In this document: positions 22,076 to 33,900 of the stretch, piece by piece | Layout: each line of letters begins with the position of its first letter | Numbering within the stretch: the first letter of the stretch is position 1 | Assembly (NCBI GenBank): GCA_031308135.1 | Contig: JAHLJT010009436.1 | Location: 142,808,303-142,872,302, forward strand | Reading direction: 5' to 3' | DNA from: Acheta domesticus | Taxonomy: Eukaryota; Arthropoda; Insecta; Orthoptera; Gryllidae | DNA length: 64,000 nucleotides | Translations under genes and position numbers: made by a program | Notes under the pieces: generated by a model | Database searches by the model: none | What the model was told of the DNA's origin: nothing | Seen by the model: only the letters and a program-made list of their open reading frames with translations

Positions 22076-22609
22076 TCCATTCACACATTAAAGCTTACCC
22101 ACATACACCACACATTCGTGGATCACTTTGTACTTTCGATGATGTATTTCCATACTTTCCAGCTCCACAGTCCTGTTTATGGGGGTAAGGAACTGGGCCC
22201 ACAAAAACACCCAAGGAAACGTAATGTAAAATGTTCATTATCAAATTATATTTTAAAAATATATTATGGGGCGGACAATGATTGGCTTTGAGTGGAAACA
22301 TACCTAAACATAATCAGCATTCGCGGCGGAGGTAGAATTCAAAATAAGGAAGATGGAAAATAAAACTTTCCCAAAGTTAATTCTTAGGATTTATTTATTG
22401 GAACAGGAAAGTTTATTGACCCATTTACATTGGACATTGGACCTATTTTCTAGGTGACAGACACAGTCTACATATCGGAATAGTCAGAGGCCTTAATACT
22501 TATCACATGCACAATATAAACAAATGAAAACGCTGTTTACGTTATGATACATCTGAAGGTATTTGGTTGTTTAGCGTTTCTTTTCGAACGTCTCCTCCCA
22601 GAGAGAAGT

Positions 22610-23085
22610 GCCAATTCGCAGCCTGCATTCCGCGCTCGACTGCTTCCGAGTCGTCGCGTCGCGTCGCGTCGCGCCGCGCCGCCTGTGCCGCCCCCGCGCC
22701 GGATGCGCGTGCGCGCGCACGTGAGCTGCCGCACTGGGCGTGAGCTGCACCACCGCCAGCTGGACCGGCCCACCATCTCGTGGCCCGCGCGGGAGGGGAG
22801 CGAGCGAGAGAGGGAGAGTTTTCGCACGGGCGTCCTTGAACCCGCTCCTCCTCCTGCGCCGCCGCCTCCGCCCGCCGCTCCTGCTCCTTGGCGCGGCCCT
22901 CGTGCCCGCTCTCACTCTCCGCGTTGGCAGGCGCCGCGCCGCATCGCGCCGAGGGCGGGCGGGTCCTAGCGCCGCCCGCCGCCCGGCCGCCTGTCGCGTC
23001 GCACGGCGCTGTGCCCCCCACGCCCCTGTCCCGGCGCACCCGCTCGCCAGCACGCCCCACGGCGGGCGCGCCCCACCGACAGTCT
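22610..23085. promoter_or_regulatory. Orphan CpG-rich block, candidate promoter
   Basis: About 475 bp of very GC- and CpG-rich DNA with GTCGCGTCGCGTCGCG iterations near 22650-22690, sharply bounded by AT-rich DNA. It resembles the promoter block of the MBOAT gene, but I find no convincing exon beside it. Overlapping long open frames on both strands are rich in Ala, Arg and Pro and are expected from base composition. It could drive an unseen transcript or be a GC-rich repeat. Confidence 0.4.
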
Positions 23086-23128
23086 TCAATGATCTACCGG
23101 CATGCGCGCTTTGTTATTAGGGAGTCAA

Positions 23129-23408
23129 GAGAGTTTTTGCACGCTTCAGCGGGCAGCAATCTCGATCTTCTGCGCATGCGCAGATACACAAAAGTGATGC
23201 AAAACGTATACTGCGCATGCGCAGCATATCGACAGTGCTTTCGATTGCTTTAACGTTCGAGGGTGCAAAAATTCCCTTTTTGCACGCCATAGCGGACATC
23301 ACTATCGATCTTCTACGCATGCGCAGTTCAAGTTTCGCGTCATTTTTGTGCATCTGCGCATGCGTAGAAGATCGATAGTAATGTCCGCTATGGCGTGCAA
23401 AAACTCTC
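23129..23408. mobile_element. Two adjacent palindromic MITE-like elements
   Basis: The pair is bounded by GAGAGTTTTTGCACG and its inverse. The first half (23129-23274) is the full-length relative of the element in the acyltransferase intron and contains TGCGCATGCGCA twice. The second (23277-23403) has 50-bp arms matching at 49 positions around a 27-bp centre (arms 23277-23326 and 23354-23403). Confidence 0.7.
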
Positions 23409-23418
23409 TATTTAGAAC

Positions 23419-23894
23419 TAGTGATACATCGATAACCAAACATCGATGTTTCCGAACATCGACGCTCAGAATTAAAACATCGATATTAATGATACATCGC
23501 CCAAAAACCATCGATGGTTTTCGACATCGTTGGTTTATTCATCTTTAACATTAAATTTGTGCGCAAAATGTAATTTGGCAGCGGTCCTATTTATTGATTT
23601 ATAATTAAGATTTAAGTGAAAACAAAGTTGAAAACTCATCTCCATAATCGAAATACAAGGATAACAGAAAATACGAGGGCGGAAAGAATCTGCCCGATGA
23701 AGCAAATAGGGTTATTTTGGATCAAACACATAAACTGACAGTGGTATCATCAGTTATCATTTCATATTTTAAATTTTACAAAATGTTAATTACGGGAATT
23801 TTTCGTTCATAAAAACATCTATATTAAAAAAATCGGCTTTAGTACATAAAAATATCGCTATTATGAAAACATCGACATAGATGTCGCATCCCTA
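23419..23894. mobile_element. hAT-type MITE with 8-bp target duplication
   Basis: TTTAGAAC occurs at 23411-23418 and 23895-23902. The ends read TAGTGATAC and, inverted, TAGGGATGC, as expected for hAT elements. The left part repeats ACATCGAT-type words many times. No transposase frame is left. It landed 10 bp from the neighbouring palindromic MITE. Confidence 0.75.
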
Positions 23895-24329
23895 TTTAGA
23901 ACGTAGTCAGGAATTTTTCTTTCGAACGTAGTATATTTTGTTCATAACATGTAATAGTATTACAATATTATTTACAATAGTAAATAACTGCATTGATTCT
24001 TTTTTTCATGTCTTAGTAATCCACTTCAAGCAATCTTTGACGTTTATCGGTACAACTTTATCTATTTTTTATCTGTGCAATCATGATGCGTGCATTTGCT
24101 TTTATAAAACTACAAAAACCCCACATCGTGCACTTACCTAAAGTAACCTACTCCCTTTTAAATGACAGAATGTCTTTTTTATTTGCCCCATTACTAAACT
24201 ATTACTAAATATATTTATTTGTGAAAATGTCACACTAAATAACACTGTGACTTTTGAAATTAGAAGACGTATTTTAAACATTCGTATTAGAATTAAACAA
24301 TCCATATCGTCGGTAATGTAGTTGCAGGA

Positions 24330-24610
24330 GGAATATTGTAGGAGGAAACTTTGTCAATTTTCGAAAATTCGGAGATATTAATGAAAATCGGATGTAAGCC
24401 AGTTTTACAGTACAGTTTTTTCTGTTTGTGCAAAATTGTTCATTTTGGGAAAATTTCGAAAATGTTTTCTTATAGAGTACCCCTGACAATTATAAGAATT
24501 ATTTCAAATACGCAGGGTCCGATCGTTGGGGGAATATTCACTTTGGAGAAAAACCTGTATTTTGTTTAGGCGTTAGTGTTGTTCATGGTCTGACAGGCAG
24601 ACAAACATGC
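24330..24610 (-). repeat. Inverted fragment of dispersed repeat family E
   Basis: The segment TTTAGGCGTTAGTGTTGTTC followed by GTCTGACAGGCAGACA is the inverse of the landmark (GTCTGTCTG...GAACAACACTAGCGC) seen at 32.4, 34.8 and 52.0 kb. Shared upstream text includes ATTAATGAAAATCGGA, also present near 40.87 kb. Confidence 0.4.
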
Positions 24611-24786
24611 GTGAAAAAAAACTTGTGAGAAAAAGAATTTCGGAATTCGAGATCAAAATGTGTTTTGCAGTAAAAATCACGCTATCGGCGTTTCACATTG
24701 CAAAACGTTCTCTGTACTACGTATTCGAGAAAGTAAAAGTGCCGATTTTTCGCCCGCCCCCAATACCAAAAACGTGGGGTGATTGT

Positions 24787-24806
24787 ATCTCTCTCTCTCT
24801 ATCTTT

Positions 24807-24881
<75 letters not shown>
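24787..24881. repeat. CT then TA microsatellite
   Basis: About 60 bp of CT repeats pass directly into about 30 bp of TA repeats. The open frame through it is an artefact. Confidence 0.9.
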
Positions 24882-24883
<2 letters not shown>

Positions 24884-25439
24884 ATTAATTTCATAAATAC
24901 ATTTTTGGTTATAGTTAAATATGTTACTGTACATGGTTTGAAATTTCTTGAATTTTAATACATATTCTTGAAGTTTATTCCCGATAAATATGTACATATA
25001 ATTTCAGTAAAGCTATATGTTATATAAATATGCAAAATTACATAAAATTTCATGAACCGGCTACTGGAAAATCGTTTTCATGAATTCAGAGATCTAAAAT
25101 TTGTTTCTAGTTCAACATCATAACAGCGCTACCACAGAGGATTTATTATTAATATTTTCGGAGAACGCGTGCAAAAACTCCCCGCTAGTATATAAATAAA
25201 GAAAAAGTTTTGAGAATAGTAAAATATCTTGCCGAAGAACAGTGATTAAAATACCTGCAATTGTAAAAGCCAGACGCCACTGCCATCTACTGAAAGAATA
25301 AAAAATAATAACCGAAAATAATTGAATGTCGTGTTTGTACAGGACACTGTTAAATCTTCACTTATAATATAAATACATTTCAAGAATATACTATACATTA
25401 AAAAGGGTAACTTCTCAATATTTATTGAATCAATTGGAA

Positions 25440-25745
25440 ATTAAACAGTCACACATACAATTTCATTGAACTGGGTTCTAGGAAACGGTTCTCACATGCA
25501 GGAACGTGGAAGTTGATGCAAGGCTTTTTCAACGTACTGTTCCGGACCGTCGAGAAATGCTTGGATGCACTCTGCCTTAACGGGCCTAATGTACTCTGGC
25601 CCGCCGTGACTGGGACCAGGTCCAAAAACGACGATTGCGACGCGGAGTGCGCAGGAGCCAAAACAAGTGCCTGCCGCAGTTCCCTCGCAGTCCAACGTCA
25701 TCCAGAACCGTCCGTCTCTCCCCTCACCCACAAAACGGAGATAAT
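25440..25745. other. Unexplained moderately GC-rich open stretch
   Basis: All three of the longer frames here (two on minus, one on plus) stay open for 70-80 codons with mixed composition, for example RVAIVVFGPGPSHGGPEY on the minus strand. I recognise no domain, splice context or repeat match, so it may be a decayed element or chance. Confidence 0.2.
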
Positions 25746-26944
25746 AACGTGAAAGATAATAGCCCTTGGGACGGAAACATAATTTAAACTTGGTTTAAAA
25801 CGATCATATTATGTGGTTAGTGCTAATGAGAAGACATAAGGCTGTGAAAGAAGCGGGTGCAGTATCGGGGAATAAACATCCCTGGAGTGCTTTTTGTTGT
25901 CGCGGCGTAATGGTTACGTGTATGTGCGCAGTGCTTCTCGGCGCATTAGGAGATTATCTCGTAACGGGGAGTAGGGCTCGGAATAGCACTTTGTGATTTG
26001 CTTGTTGTAATATTTGAAGTATGTTTCAAGGTAGGGTCACGTAGAATATTACAATCACGTACTTTCGAACTGTTTCAGGGAGGATATTTAATTAGGCTAT
26101 CTTCTTCGAAGGTACAGTAAACCAAATATTTGTTAGTAGATAAGAATCATTGACGTGGGTAACGTGGTTTGTGTTCGTGCTTAAAAATACAATAGGAGGT
26201 ACCCATTCCACTTACCGGAGTCGTGGATTTTACATTTTCATCTTCCAGATTGATTTCGACTTTCATACTCGCGCATTATCGAAGCCAAAAACTGAGAAGG
26301 GATGAATAATTGTTCATCCCCAAGAGCTCTTGCCATTTGCTTTTCCAACGTAGTTGTGATTTTTAGTAGAGTTGTGAGAGTTCATTTACTACACGTTGAA
26401 CACATAAACAAACCTGTAATAGAAATGTTACCTTTTTCTTCTTTATTTTGCGAAATTATTAAGTTAGATGTAGATAACCATCACATGGATTTCTTTTTCT
26501 ATAATCCCGTACAACACAGGTTTTGTTTCATCCCAAATTCAAAATATATTTAGCAAATAGGTATGACATTGTTTAAAAATACGGTGGTGTGGGGAGTATC
26601 TTACTTCAGGCACGCAGCTTTTTTTCCGTTTCCGTTGGTTATTGCTTCAACTTTAACCAGCAATACTAAGAATTATTCTTAGAAGAGAACGTCCGCATAC
26701 AGAAAAATACCACCACAACCCTAATATGTAATTGTTTGATAGGGATAAGACGACTGAATAATAGTGATATTCGAACTCCCAAAATATTCTTGGAGCATAA
26801 AAGCTTCCATCGAAATACATTCCAAGGCATTATCTTATTTGTCTTGAGGACAGTTTTCCATACCAACTTACTAGCATACTAGTACAACTTACATGAATAC
26901 TAGTGTAACTTAAGATCTTATTCCTACGCCAGATGAGTATTATC

Positions 26945-27808
26945 AGGTCCATCAAGCTGGCCCGCCCACCATAGCAGAATCAAACCAAACTAGAACCAGG
27001 ATTTCTAACTATTTTATTACTAATTTATTACCGCAAACCCGATTTTTTTACCACTCATTTTCACCCAAAAAACGGGTGGCGGGCCAGCTTGATATCAAGC
27101 TGGCCCGCCACCCCCTGTTTCGGGGTGAAGACGAGTGGTAAAAAAAATAGTTTTGCGGTAATAAATTAGTAATAAAATAGTTAAAAATTATGGCACTAGT
27201 TTGGTTTGATTCTGCTATGGTGGTCGGGTCAGCTTGATATCAAGCTGGCCCGCCACCCCCTGTTTCGGGGTGAAGACGAGTGGTAAAAAAATTAGTTTTG
27301 CGGTAATAAATTAGTAATAAAATAGTTAAAAATTATGGCACTAGTTTGGTTTGATTCTGCTATGGTGGTCGGGTCAGCTTGATATCAAGCTGGCCCGCCA
27401 CCCCCTGTTTCGGGGTGAAGACGAGTGGTAAAAAAATTAGTTTTGCGGTAATAAATTAGTAATAAAATAGATAAAAATTATGGCACTAGTTTGGTTTGAT
27501 TCTGCTATGGTGGGCGGGCCAGCTTGATATCACCACCCCCTGTTTCGGGGTGAAGACGAGTGGTAAAAAAATTAGTTTTGCGGTAATAAATTAGTAATAA
27601 AATAGTTAGAAATTCTGGCACTAGTTTGGTTTGATTCTGCTATGGTGGGCGGGCCAGCTTGATATCAAGCTGGCCCGCCACCCGTTTTTTGGGTGAAAAT
27701 GAGTGGTAAAAAAATCGGGTTTGCGGTAATAAATTAGTAATAAAATAGAAATTCTGGTACTAGTTTGGTTTGATTCTGCTATGGTGGGCAGGCCAGCTTG
27801 ATGGACCT
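26945..27808. mobile_element. Fold-back DNA element with internal tandem array, 864 bp
   Basis: AGTATTATC is duplicated exactly at 26936-26944 and 27809-27817. The element starts AGGTCCATCAAGCTGGCC and ends with its inverse. The left arm (26945 to about 27093) is a nearly identical inverted copy of the right arm (27661-27808). Between them are four more right-oriented units beginning GATATCAAGC at 27091, 27236, 27381 and, damaged, 27526 (145, 145, 145 and 135 bp). A 9-bp duplication with long inverted repeats suggests a Mutator-like or fold-back element. No protein is encoded. Confidence 0.85.
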
Positions 27809-28419
27809 AGTATTATCTTTGTCTGCTCAGTCATTAATTTCTTTATGGCAGTTTTTATTCAGGAAAAGAAATGTGTTCAAAAAGAAAATGATATGAGAAG
27901 CCCCGCAAATTTAGTATTCATGGAAATTAATACACATGAAAGAAAGTTTATGAAAGGAAAGTTAATGAGATATGTAAACTCATTCAGATGGTGTAGCTCT
28001 ATGGATTTTACATACTTTTTGTTCGATTTGACAAACATTTTTCGTTAAGAAATTTTTGAATCTCATACATAAACTTTGAAATATTTCTCCGTGCACTAAT
28101 ATTACAACATTAATCTTCCGTCATTAACTTTGTATTGAAATATTTTTAACATTACCCTGCCTTATCAATGCAGGTTCCTTTGAAACTCAGACTCATTTTA
28201 CTAATATTCTTTTATATCCTCTTTTGGCTACGTGCGGACTCGCAGTCGGTTGCAGACTGACATTTCAAAGTACACTGAGATCTGAAGTTATGGAATAGCA
28301 ACAAGCAAATATGAAGTTGTCAGTAATATCTCGAACAAAAGGTACAGAAGGGCACTGCATTGGCAGAGCCCTCATTAGTTCTTCAGTGATTCATGTGAAA
28401 AGGTTTCTGACGTGGTTGT

Positions 28420-29108
28420 GGACGCATGGCAGGAATTAACAGACTTTGAACTCTGTAGTTGGAACATAGTAGTTGGAGCTAGAAACTTGGGACATTCCAC
28501 ATCGGAAATCTTTAGGGAATTCAATATTCCGAGAAACACAATGTCACGAGTGTGCCAAAAAAACTAACTTCAAAAATTACCTCTCACCACGGACAAAGCC
28601 GTGGCCGACGGCCTTCACTCGAGAGCAGCGGATTTGAGTAGAGTCCAACTTGTCAGTGCGAACAGACAAGCAATACTGCGTGAAGTAACCGCAGAAATCA
28701 ATGTTCGACAAATGACGGACGTATGCGGCAGTGAATGGAGCAGTGCTGCGAATTTTGGCTTGCATGGGCTACGGCAACAGAAGACCGACTGGAGTGCATT
28801 TCCTAACAGCACGACCGCCAGCAGTGCCTCCCCTGGGTTCGTGACCTTATCGATTGGACCTTAGACGACTGGAAAACTGGGACTTGGTCAGATGAGTTCC
28901 AATTTCAGTTGAAAAGAGCTGATGGTAGATTTCGAGTGGGATGCAGACCCCGCGAATCCATGTACCCAAGTTGACAACAAGGCATTGTGCAAGCTGGTGA
29001 TGGCTTCATAATGGTGTGTGCTATAATTGACGGGGTCCTCTGGTTCAATTGAACCGATCATTGACTGGAAAAGATTATGTTCAGTTACTTGGAGACCATT
29101 TGCAGCCA

Positions 29109-29160
<52 letters not shown>

Positions 29161-31025
29161 TTGATGATCTAGCTTCTTAGTTTCCACCTCTTTCGATCTT
29201 CCCAGTCTCCATCTTTGAGGCCTCTTGCCTCCATTTCTTCTTGGATGTCCTTTCTCCAACTTCTTGGTGGTCGTCCACCCTTCTACCCCTCTGGAGGTGT
29301 CCATGTCCACATCTTCTTAGGCCACCTATTGCTTTCCATACGCTGGAGGTGCCCATACCAATTCAATCGTTTTGTTCCAATTGAATCCAAGATGCTGCTC
29401 TCTACGTTCATCATCTGTCTTATTGTTTCATTTTTAATATGATCCAACCTAGACACCAGGCTGCACCTTCTTCAGTAGTTCATTTCAAGGGCCATCAACC
29501 TACATTTATCCGTTTTGTTCAATGTCCATGTTTCAGTTCCGTAGGTGCTTATGCTCAGTATGACGGTCTTAAAGGTATGAGCCTTCTTCCGTTTTGTGAT
29601 ACTTTTGCTCCAGAGAATAGAATTTAACTGTCCTATCGCTCTCTTTCCCTGTCCTATCTTGTTGGAAATGTCATCGGAGCTTCTTCCCTTCGAGGAGAGG
29701 GTAACTCCGAGGTACTTAAAGGTTTCACTTCGTTTAATTTTCCCTGTACCGACGTCCAGGTCCCCATATTCTCCTGCTATCATATATTCCGTTTTTTTAA
29801 GGTTTATAATGAGACCCCATCTTTCATACTCTTGTAATTTGCGAAACATATAACTCGCATCATATTCGTCTCCAGCTATGACCACTTGATCATCGGCAAA
29901 CAGCAGAGTGTACAGTACATAATTTTTGATAGGCAATCCCATTCCGCTACACTTCCGTTTCCAATTTTTAAGCGCTTCTTCAAGATAGATTTTAAATAAG
30001 AGAGGGGATAATGAGCGATCTTGTCCCCTTGTTCACTTGAAATTCTGAGGAGAGTCGTTTACCTATTTTGAAAGAGCTGTAATTATCACTATGTAATGCA
30101 TTGATAGCATTAATATAGGCTGGCTCGATACCACTTGCTTTCATGCTTGACCATAACTTATTTAATGACACTGTATCGTACGCATTTCTCAGATCAACAA
30201 ATATGAGATGGACATTCCTACCTCTTTAAACTTGTTTTTCTATGAGATTTTTAATGTGAAAATACCATCAATACAAGACCTTCCTACCCTAAATCCATTC
30301 TGTTCCTCTGATTCCGTATAATGATGTTCAATTCTACATTTTAGAATCCTATTGTAAAGTCTTGCTACTGTGCACATTACACATATCTCACGATAGTTGT
30401 TGCAGTCTCGCCTACTTCCTTTCTTAAAAACTGGAGTAAGGAAGGCCTTTTACCACTCACTTGGTGGGTCACTTAGCTGTAGACACTGATTAAAAATTGT
30501 TGCCAGTATTTCCATCACACTATCAGGTTCTGAGTTCTACAATGATATTACCTAGTCCCGGGGCCTTCTTATTCTTCATGAGGGCCAAGGCTTCTCTTAT
30601 TTCATTTGGGACAGGTTTCATTTGGGATTCATGGACTTCATATTTCTAAATAATGGGACAACAACGATGGAAATTTTATGGACGACAATGCGCTATATCA
30701 CCGGGCCACAATTGTTTGCGATTGGTTTTAAGGGCATTTTGGACAATTCGAGCGAATGACTTGGCCAGCCAGGTCGCCCACCATGAATTCCATGGAACAT
30801 TTTAGGGACGTAATCGAGAGGTCAGGTCGTGCACAAAATCCTGCACCGGCAGTTTCGAAAGCGATTATGTACGGCTATAGAGGCAGCATGGCTCAATATT
30901 TCTGCAGAGGACTTCCAACGACTTGTTGAGTTCATGCCACATTGAGTTGCTGCTCTTCGCAGGGAAAAGGAGGTCCGACAGGATATTTGGAGGTATCACA
31001 CGACTTTTGACACCTCATTATTATT
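28420..31025 (+). pseudogene. Tc1-like transposase pseudogene, split by a retrotransposon
   Basis: The first part (28420-29115) shows, across several frames, traces such as RELTDFE...VVGARNLGHS, then TWSDEFQFQLKRADGRFRVG and GIVQAGDGFIMV. The second part (30637-31025) reads DDNA...ATIVCDWF-like text, WPARSPTMNSMEHF-like text and AAWLNISAEDFQRLVEFMPH. This order is that of a Tc1-family DDE transposase. Many stops and frameshifts show it is dead, and a 1.5-kb non-LTR insertion interrupts it between codons for QPF and IFLNNG. Confidence 0.8.
29116..30636 (-). pseudogene. 5'-truncated non-LTR retrotransposon in the Tc1 remnant
   Basis: On the minus strand the reverse transcriptase reads IREALALMKNKKAPG, FKKGSRRDCNNYREI, NGFRVGRSCIDGIFTLKN, FVDLRNAYDTV and LYTLLFADDQVVIAGDE; the FADD catalytic box is at 29900-29889. 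Near the 3' end comes WYGHLQRMES...KDIQEEMEARG. The tail is an AT repeat (29113-29157), and TTCATAT lies at 29109-29115 and 30637-30643, a target duplication. Stops and frameshifts make it inactive. Clade not settled. Confidence 0.85.
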
Positions 31026-31129
31026 TATTACTACTACTGTAAGGTTTAAGTGAAAAATAAGAACATTCGATGATCCGTTATGTGAATACAGAGCTCACCG
31101 TACTAAGCTAAGTCAATTGTTCTATAATT

Positions 31130-31385
31130 CTCTTTTTTCTTCTCCTCATTCCTCTTCTTCTTCTTTCCTTCCTATATAATTTCTTCTGCTCATTCTCCCC
31201 TTTCTTCTTGTTTCCTCTTCGTCTTTTTCTTCTTTTCCCCTTCTTCTCCTTCATATTCTTTCTCTAATTCTTATTCTAATTTTATTCTATTTTATTTATC
31301 TTATTCTATTTCTAATTTCTTATTTTTCTCATTCTTTCGTCTTCTATTTCTTTTCTTCTTCTCTTCCTTCCTCTTTTCTATCCCC
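31130..31385. repeat. Polypyrimidine (CTT-rich) tract
   Basis: About 250 bp of TTCTTCTTC, CTTCCT and TTATTCTA text. Low-complexity sequence. Confidence 0.7.
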
Positions 31386-32164
31386 ACGGTGTCTCCCCTA
31401 CTATCACTGTGGCATCACTATTGCAGGAGTAGCTGCAATACGAAGCATGTAACGCATAAATGTCATGCTGGTTGTGTCAAGAAGGGTGACCATTATTCAA
31501 AGGGCTCCTTTAAAATTATTATACCGATATTGAGCTATGATGAAATAAATTATCAGTTCATGATAATGCCTTCAATTGTATGAATGTACATACCATTAAC
31601 CCGAGTGAGTGCAGATAGGTTCCTACTAAACGCCTATGTGAATTACTCACATCGCCTTGAATGTATAGGGACAATAAACATTCACATGATTTGTAACACA
31701 TCCGCCAAGTTACGAATGGTAATTATAATGGAAGTCGTGACCCGCTAGCGACCCGATTCGCAAAAAACAAGGCATCATACTTGATGGATAATGATGATGC
31801 AGTATTCGTACTTGTTTATCATTTCTTTAGCAACTATTTCTGTAGAACAATATGAGATTGAAATAGATTCCCTCTCCTTAAACACATGAGAACATATGAG
31901 TTAATTAACTTGTCACATTCTTCCGCTTTCTCAACTTGAAGATTGTTAATATGCATTGGGAAACTCTTTCCTTTAAGAATATATTTTCATGAAGTTAACG
32001 GAAAGCAAATGTCTCACGTATAGAAGTTCCTTTGAAATTTTTTTTTTCATTTAAGTGTTAACTTCATTCCATAAATACTTCGAAATTTTTAATTAATTTC
32101 AATTTAATTGTAACTTATTACATTATTTATTTTATAATGATGATTTTAATAAATTCGTTGATTT

Positions 32165-32560
32165 TTACTCTTCCGAATACGTACGTATATACGGAGTAAT
32201 ATACGTAGTATAGGGAAAGTTATGTAATGCTGCGCACTGCGCAAAAAACGGCGAATTTTCGGCAGAAAAAAATTCATTGCCGGGACCCGATAACGAAAAA
32301 GTGGATAAAACCAGTTGCTAAATTACGAAACAAAATCCCCTAACACGTGGTGTAGTCAGAAACCCTCTTTTGTGGTCCTTGATACCGAAAAAACAATAGA
32401 AAAGAAAACGTCTGTCCGTCTGTCCGTCTGTCTGTCCGTCTGTGAACAACACTAGCGCGTAAACCATACGTGCGATTTCTTCCAAAATGGATATTCCCCG
32501 GTTGATCAGCGTCCACTCGAGGTGCCTCGATTTTGAAAAACTTTCTTCAAAATGTGAGGA
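32165..32560 (+). repeat. Dispersed repeat family E, copy 1
   Basis: It shares with the copies at 34.6 and 51.8 kb, in order: GGAGTAATATACGTA, GGACCCGATAACGAAAAAG, a CTGTCCGTCTGTCCGTCTGT microsatellite, GAACAACACTAGCGCGTAAA and TTCCAAAATGGATATTCCC. The order is kept in all three copies, so these are copies of one element with no coding capacity. Confidence 0.6.
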
Positions 32561-33900
32561 TACTTTACATGAAGCCTCCCGGACATTTTCAAACTTTTCT
32601 CAAAAACGGCTCCAAATTTTTTCTTTAAATTTCTTGTATGAATAGAGTAAAATACACTTATTAAGATGGTTTAGGTCCGATTTTCACGGATAACTTTGAA
32701 TTTTCGAAAATTGTGAAAGGTTGAATTTTTGTCGGCGTCTTTCTCCAACTACAAAATTGAGATAGAGATTTTTCCTTTAAATAAAATGTGTATTGGGTGA
32801 AATATGTGCAATTTTAAAAAAATACAAAAACTAGATTTTCTCAAAAACGGCTCCAAATTTTTTCTTTAAACTTTTGGCAGGGATAATGCTAAATATAGTC
32901 AGTCTATCAGGTGACATAAACGTCATACTGCTCTATACCTTGTTTTTTTTAATTACAAAAATGTATATTTTTTTACTTGTCTCTCACGCCGTCAAAATGT
33001 ACATTATAGATGTATTTTATTGTTCAGTGCGTTTGTTTACACATAAGTTTCAAAGCATATCTAATGATAGTTTCTGAAATGTCCATAAGTGAACCATAAG
33101 AAAAGAACAAAATTGGCAAATATTCTGAAATGTTCGAACAAAATTTTCTCAAAAACGATTGAAAATTTTTCGCCGAAATTCTCAACAATTGAAAAGAGTT
33201 CAATTCTCTCCCATATTCCAAAAGCTTGATGTCGGCCAAGATTTTTGGAGCCCAAAAATCAAAATAATGTTAAAAAAATGTAGGTATTTTTTAATCACAC
33301 ACAAAATGAAAAGTATCCATTACACCGAAACGAAAGTAAACCATCGCGTCAACTGAAAAGTTTTCTAAATATTTTGTTTTATAACATTTTCTCGAATTAT
33401 TGTAAATACTACCGCAAATGTGATTTTTTTCACCTGTTGTATCTGCTGACAAAGGCAAATGCGGAGTGATTTTGAAATTAAATTGGTTACCATGACAAGA
33501 AAGTTGTTATTAAACAATGTATGTTTATTTCTCGATTCAAAGAATGAAAACGATAGAACATTTATCACTGAAATTTGAAATGAATATTAAGTATATGTGT
33601 GTGTATCAGTCAAAATACATATTAGTGTTGTGGATTTAGGGTCATCGTAGTGTATTACTTATGTTGTGAGTTTATTTCATGTGTATTTTTTGAATAATTT
33701 TATTACTGAAATCCTTCGCTTGCTGTTTGTGCCGAAAGTGAAAATATTTCGTAAGTATTTGACAATTTTACGTAAAATTTGACAATGACTGATAAAACTA
33801 TAATTTGCATTTATAATTTTTGATCGTTTATAGTTAAAATATTTTGTTTAGTCATGGTATTGCTTTCCCTCTTTCAAAGTATTTGAAGTAAAGTTAATTT
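32560..33900. repeat. Field of TTTCTCAAAAACGGCTCCAA motifs
   Basis: TTCTCAAAAACGGCTCCAAA and close variants recur near 32605, 32835 and 33140, and again at 34060, 34345 and 34965, separated by diverged AT-rich DNA. This suggests degenerate tandem duplication of an element spanning 32-35 kb. No protein is recognised; open frames near 33024-33255 are short. Confidence 0.4.

Noticed and set aside
22537..23253. Several overlapping frames of 120-172 codons in the CpG block
   Set aside because: They overlap on both strands and all frames, are rich in Ala, Arg and Pro, and show no domain. Stops are rare in GC-rich DNA.
27770..28048. A 92-codon frame starting in the fold-back element
   Set aside because: It begins inside the terminal inverted repeat and runs into unique DNA with no domain; the start is accidental.
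29110..29310. A minus-strand frame ending in an Ile-Tyr repeat
   Set aside because: It is the out-of-frame reading of the retrotransposon 3' end running into the AT microsatellite.
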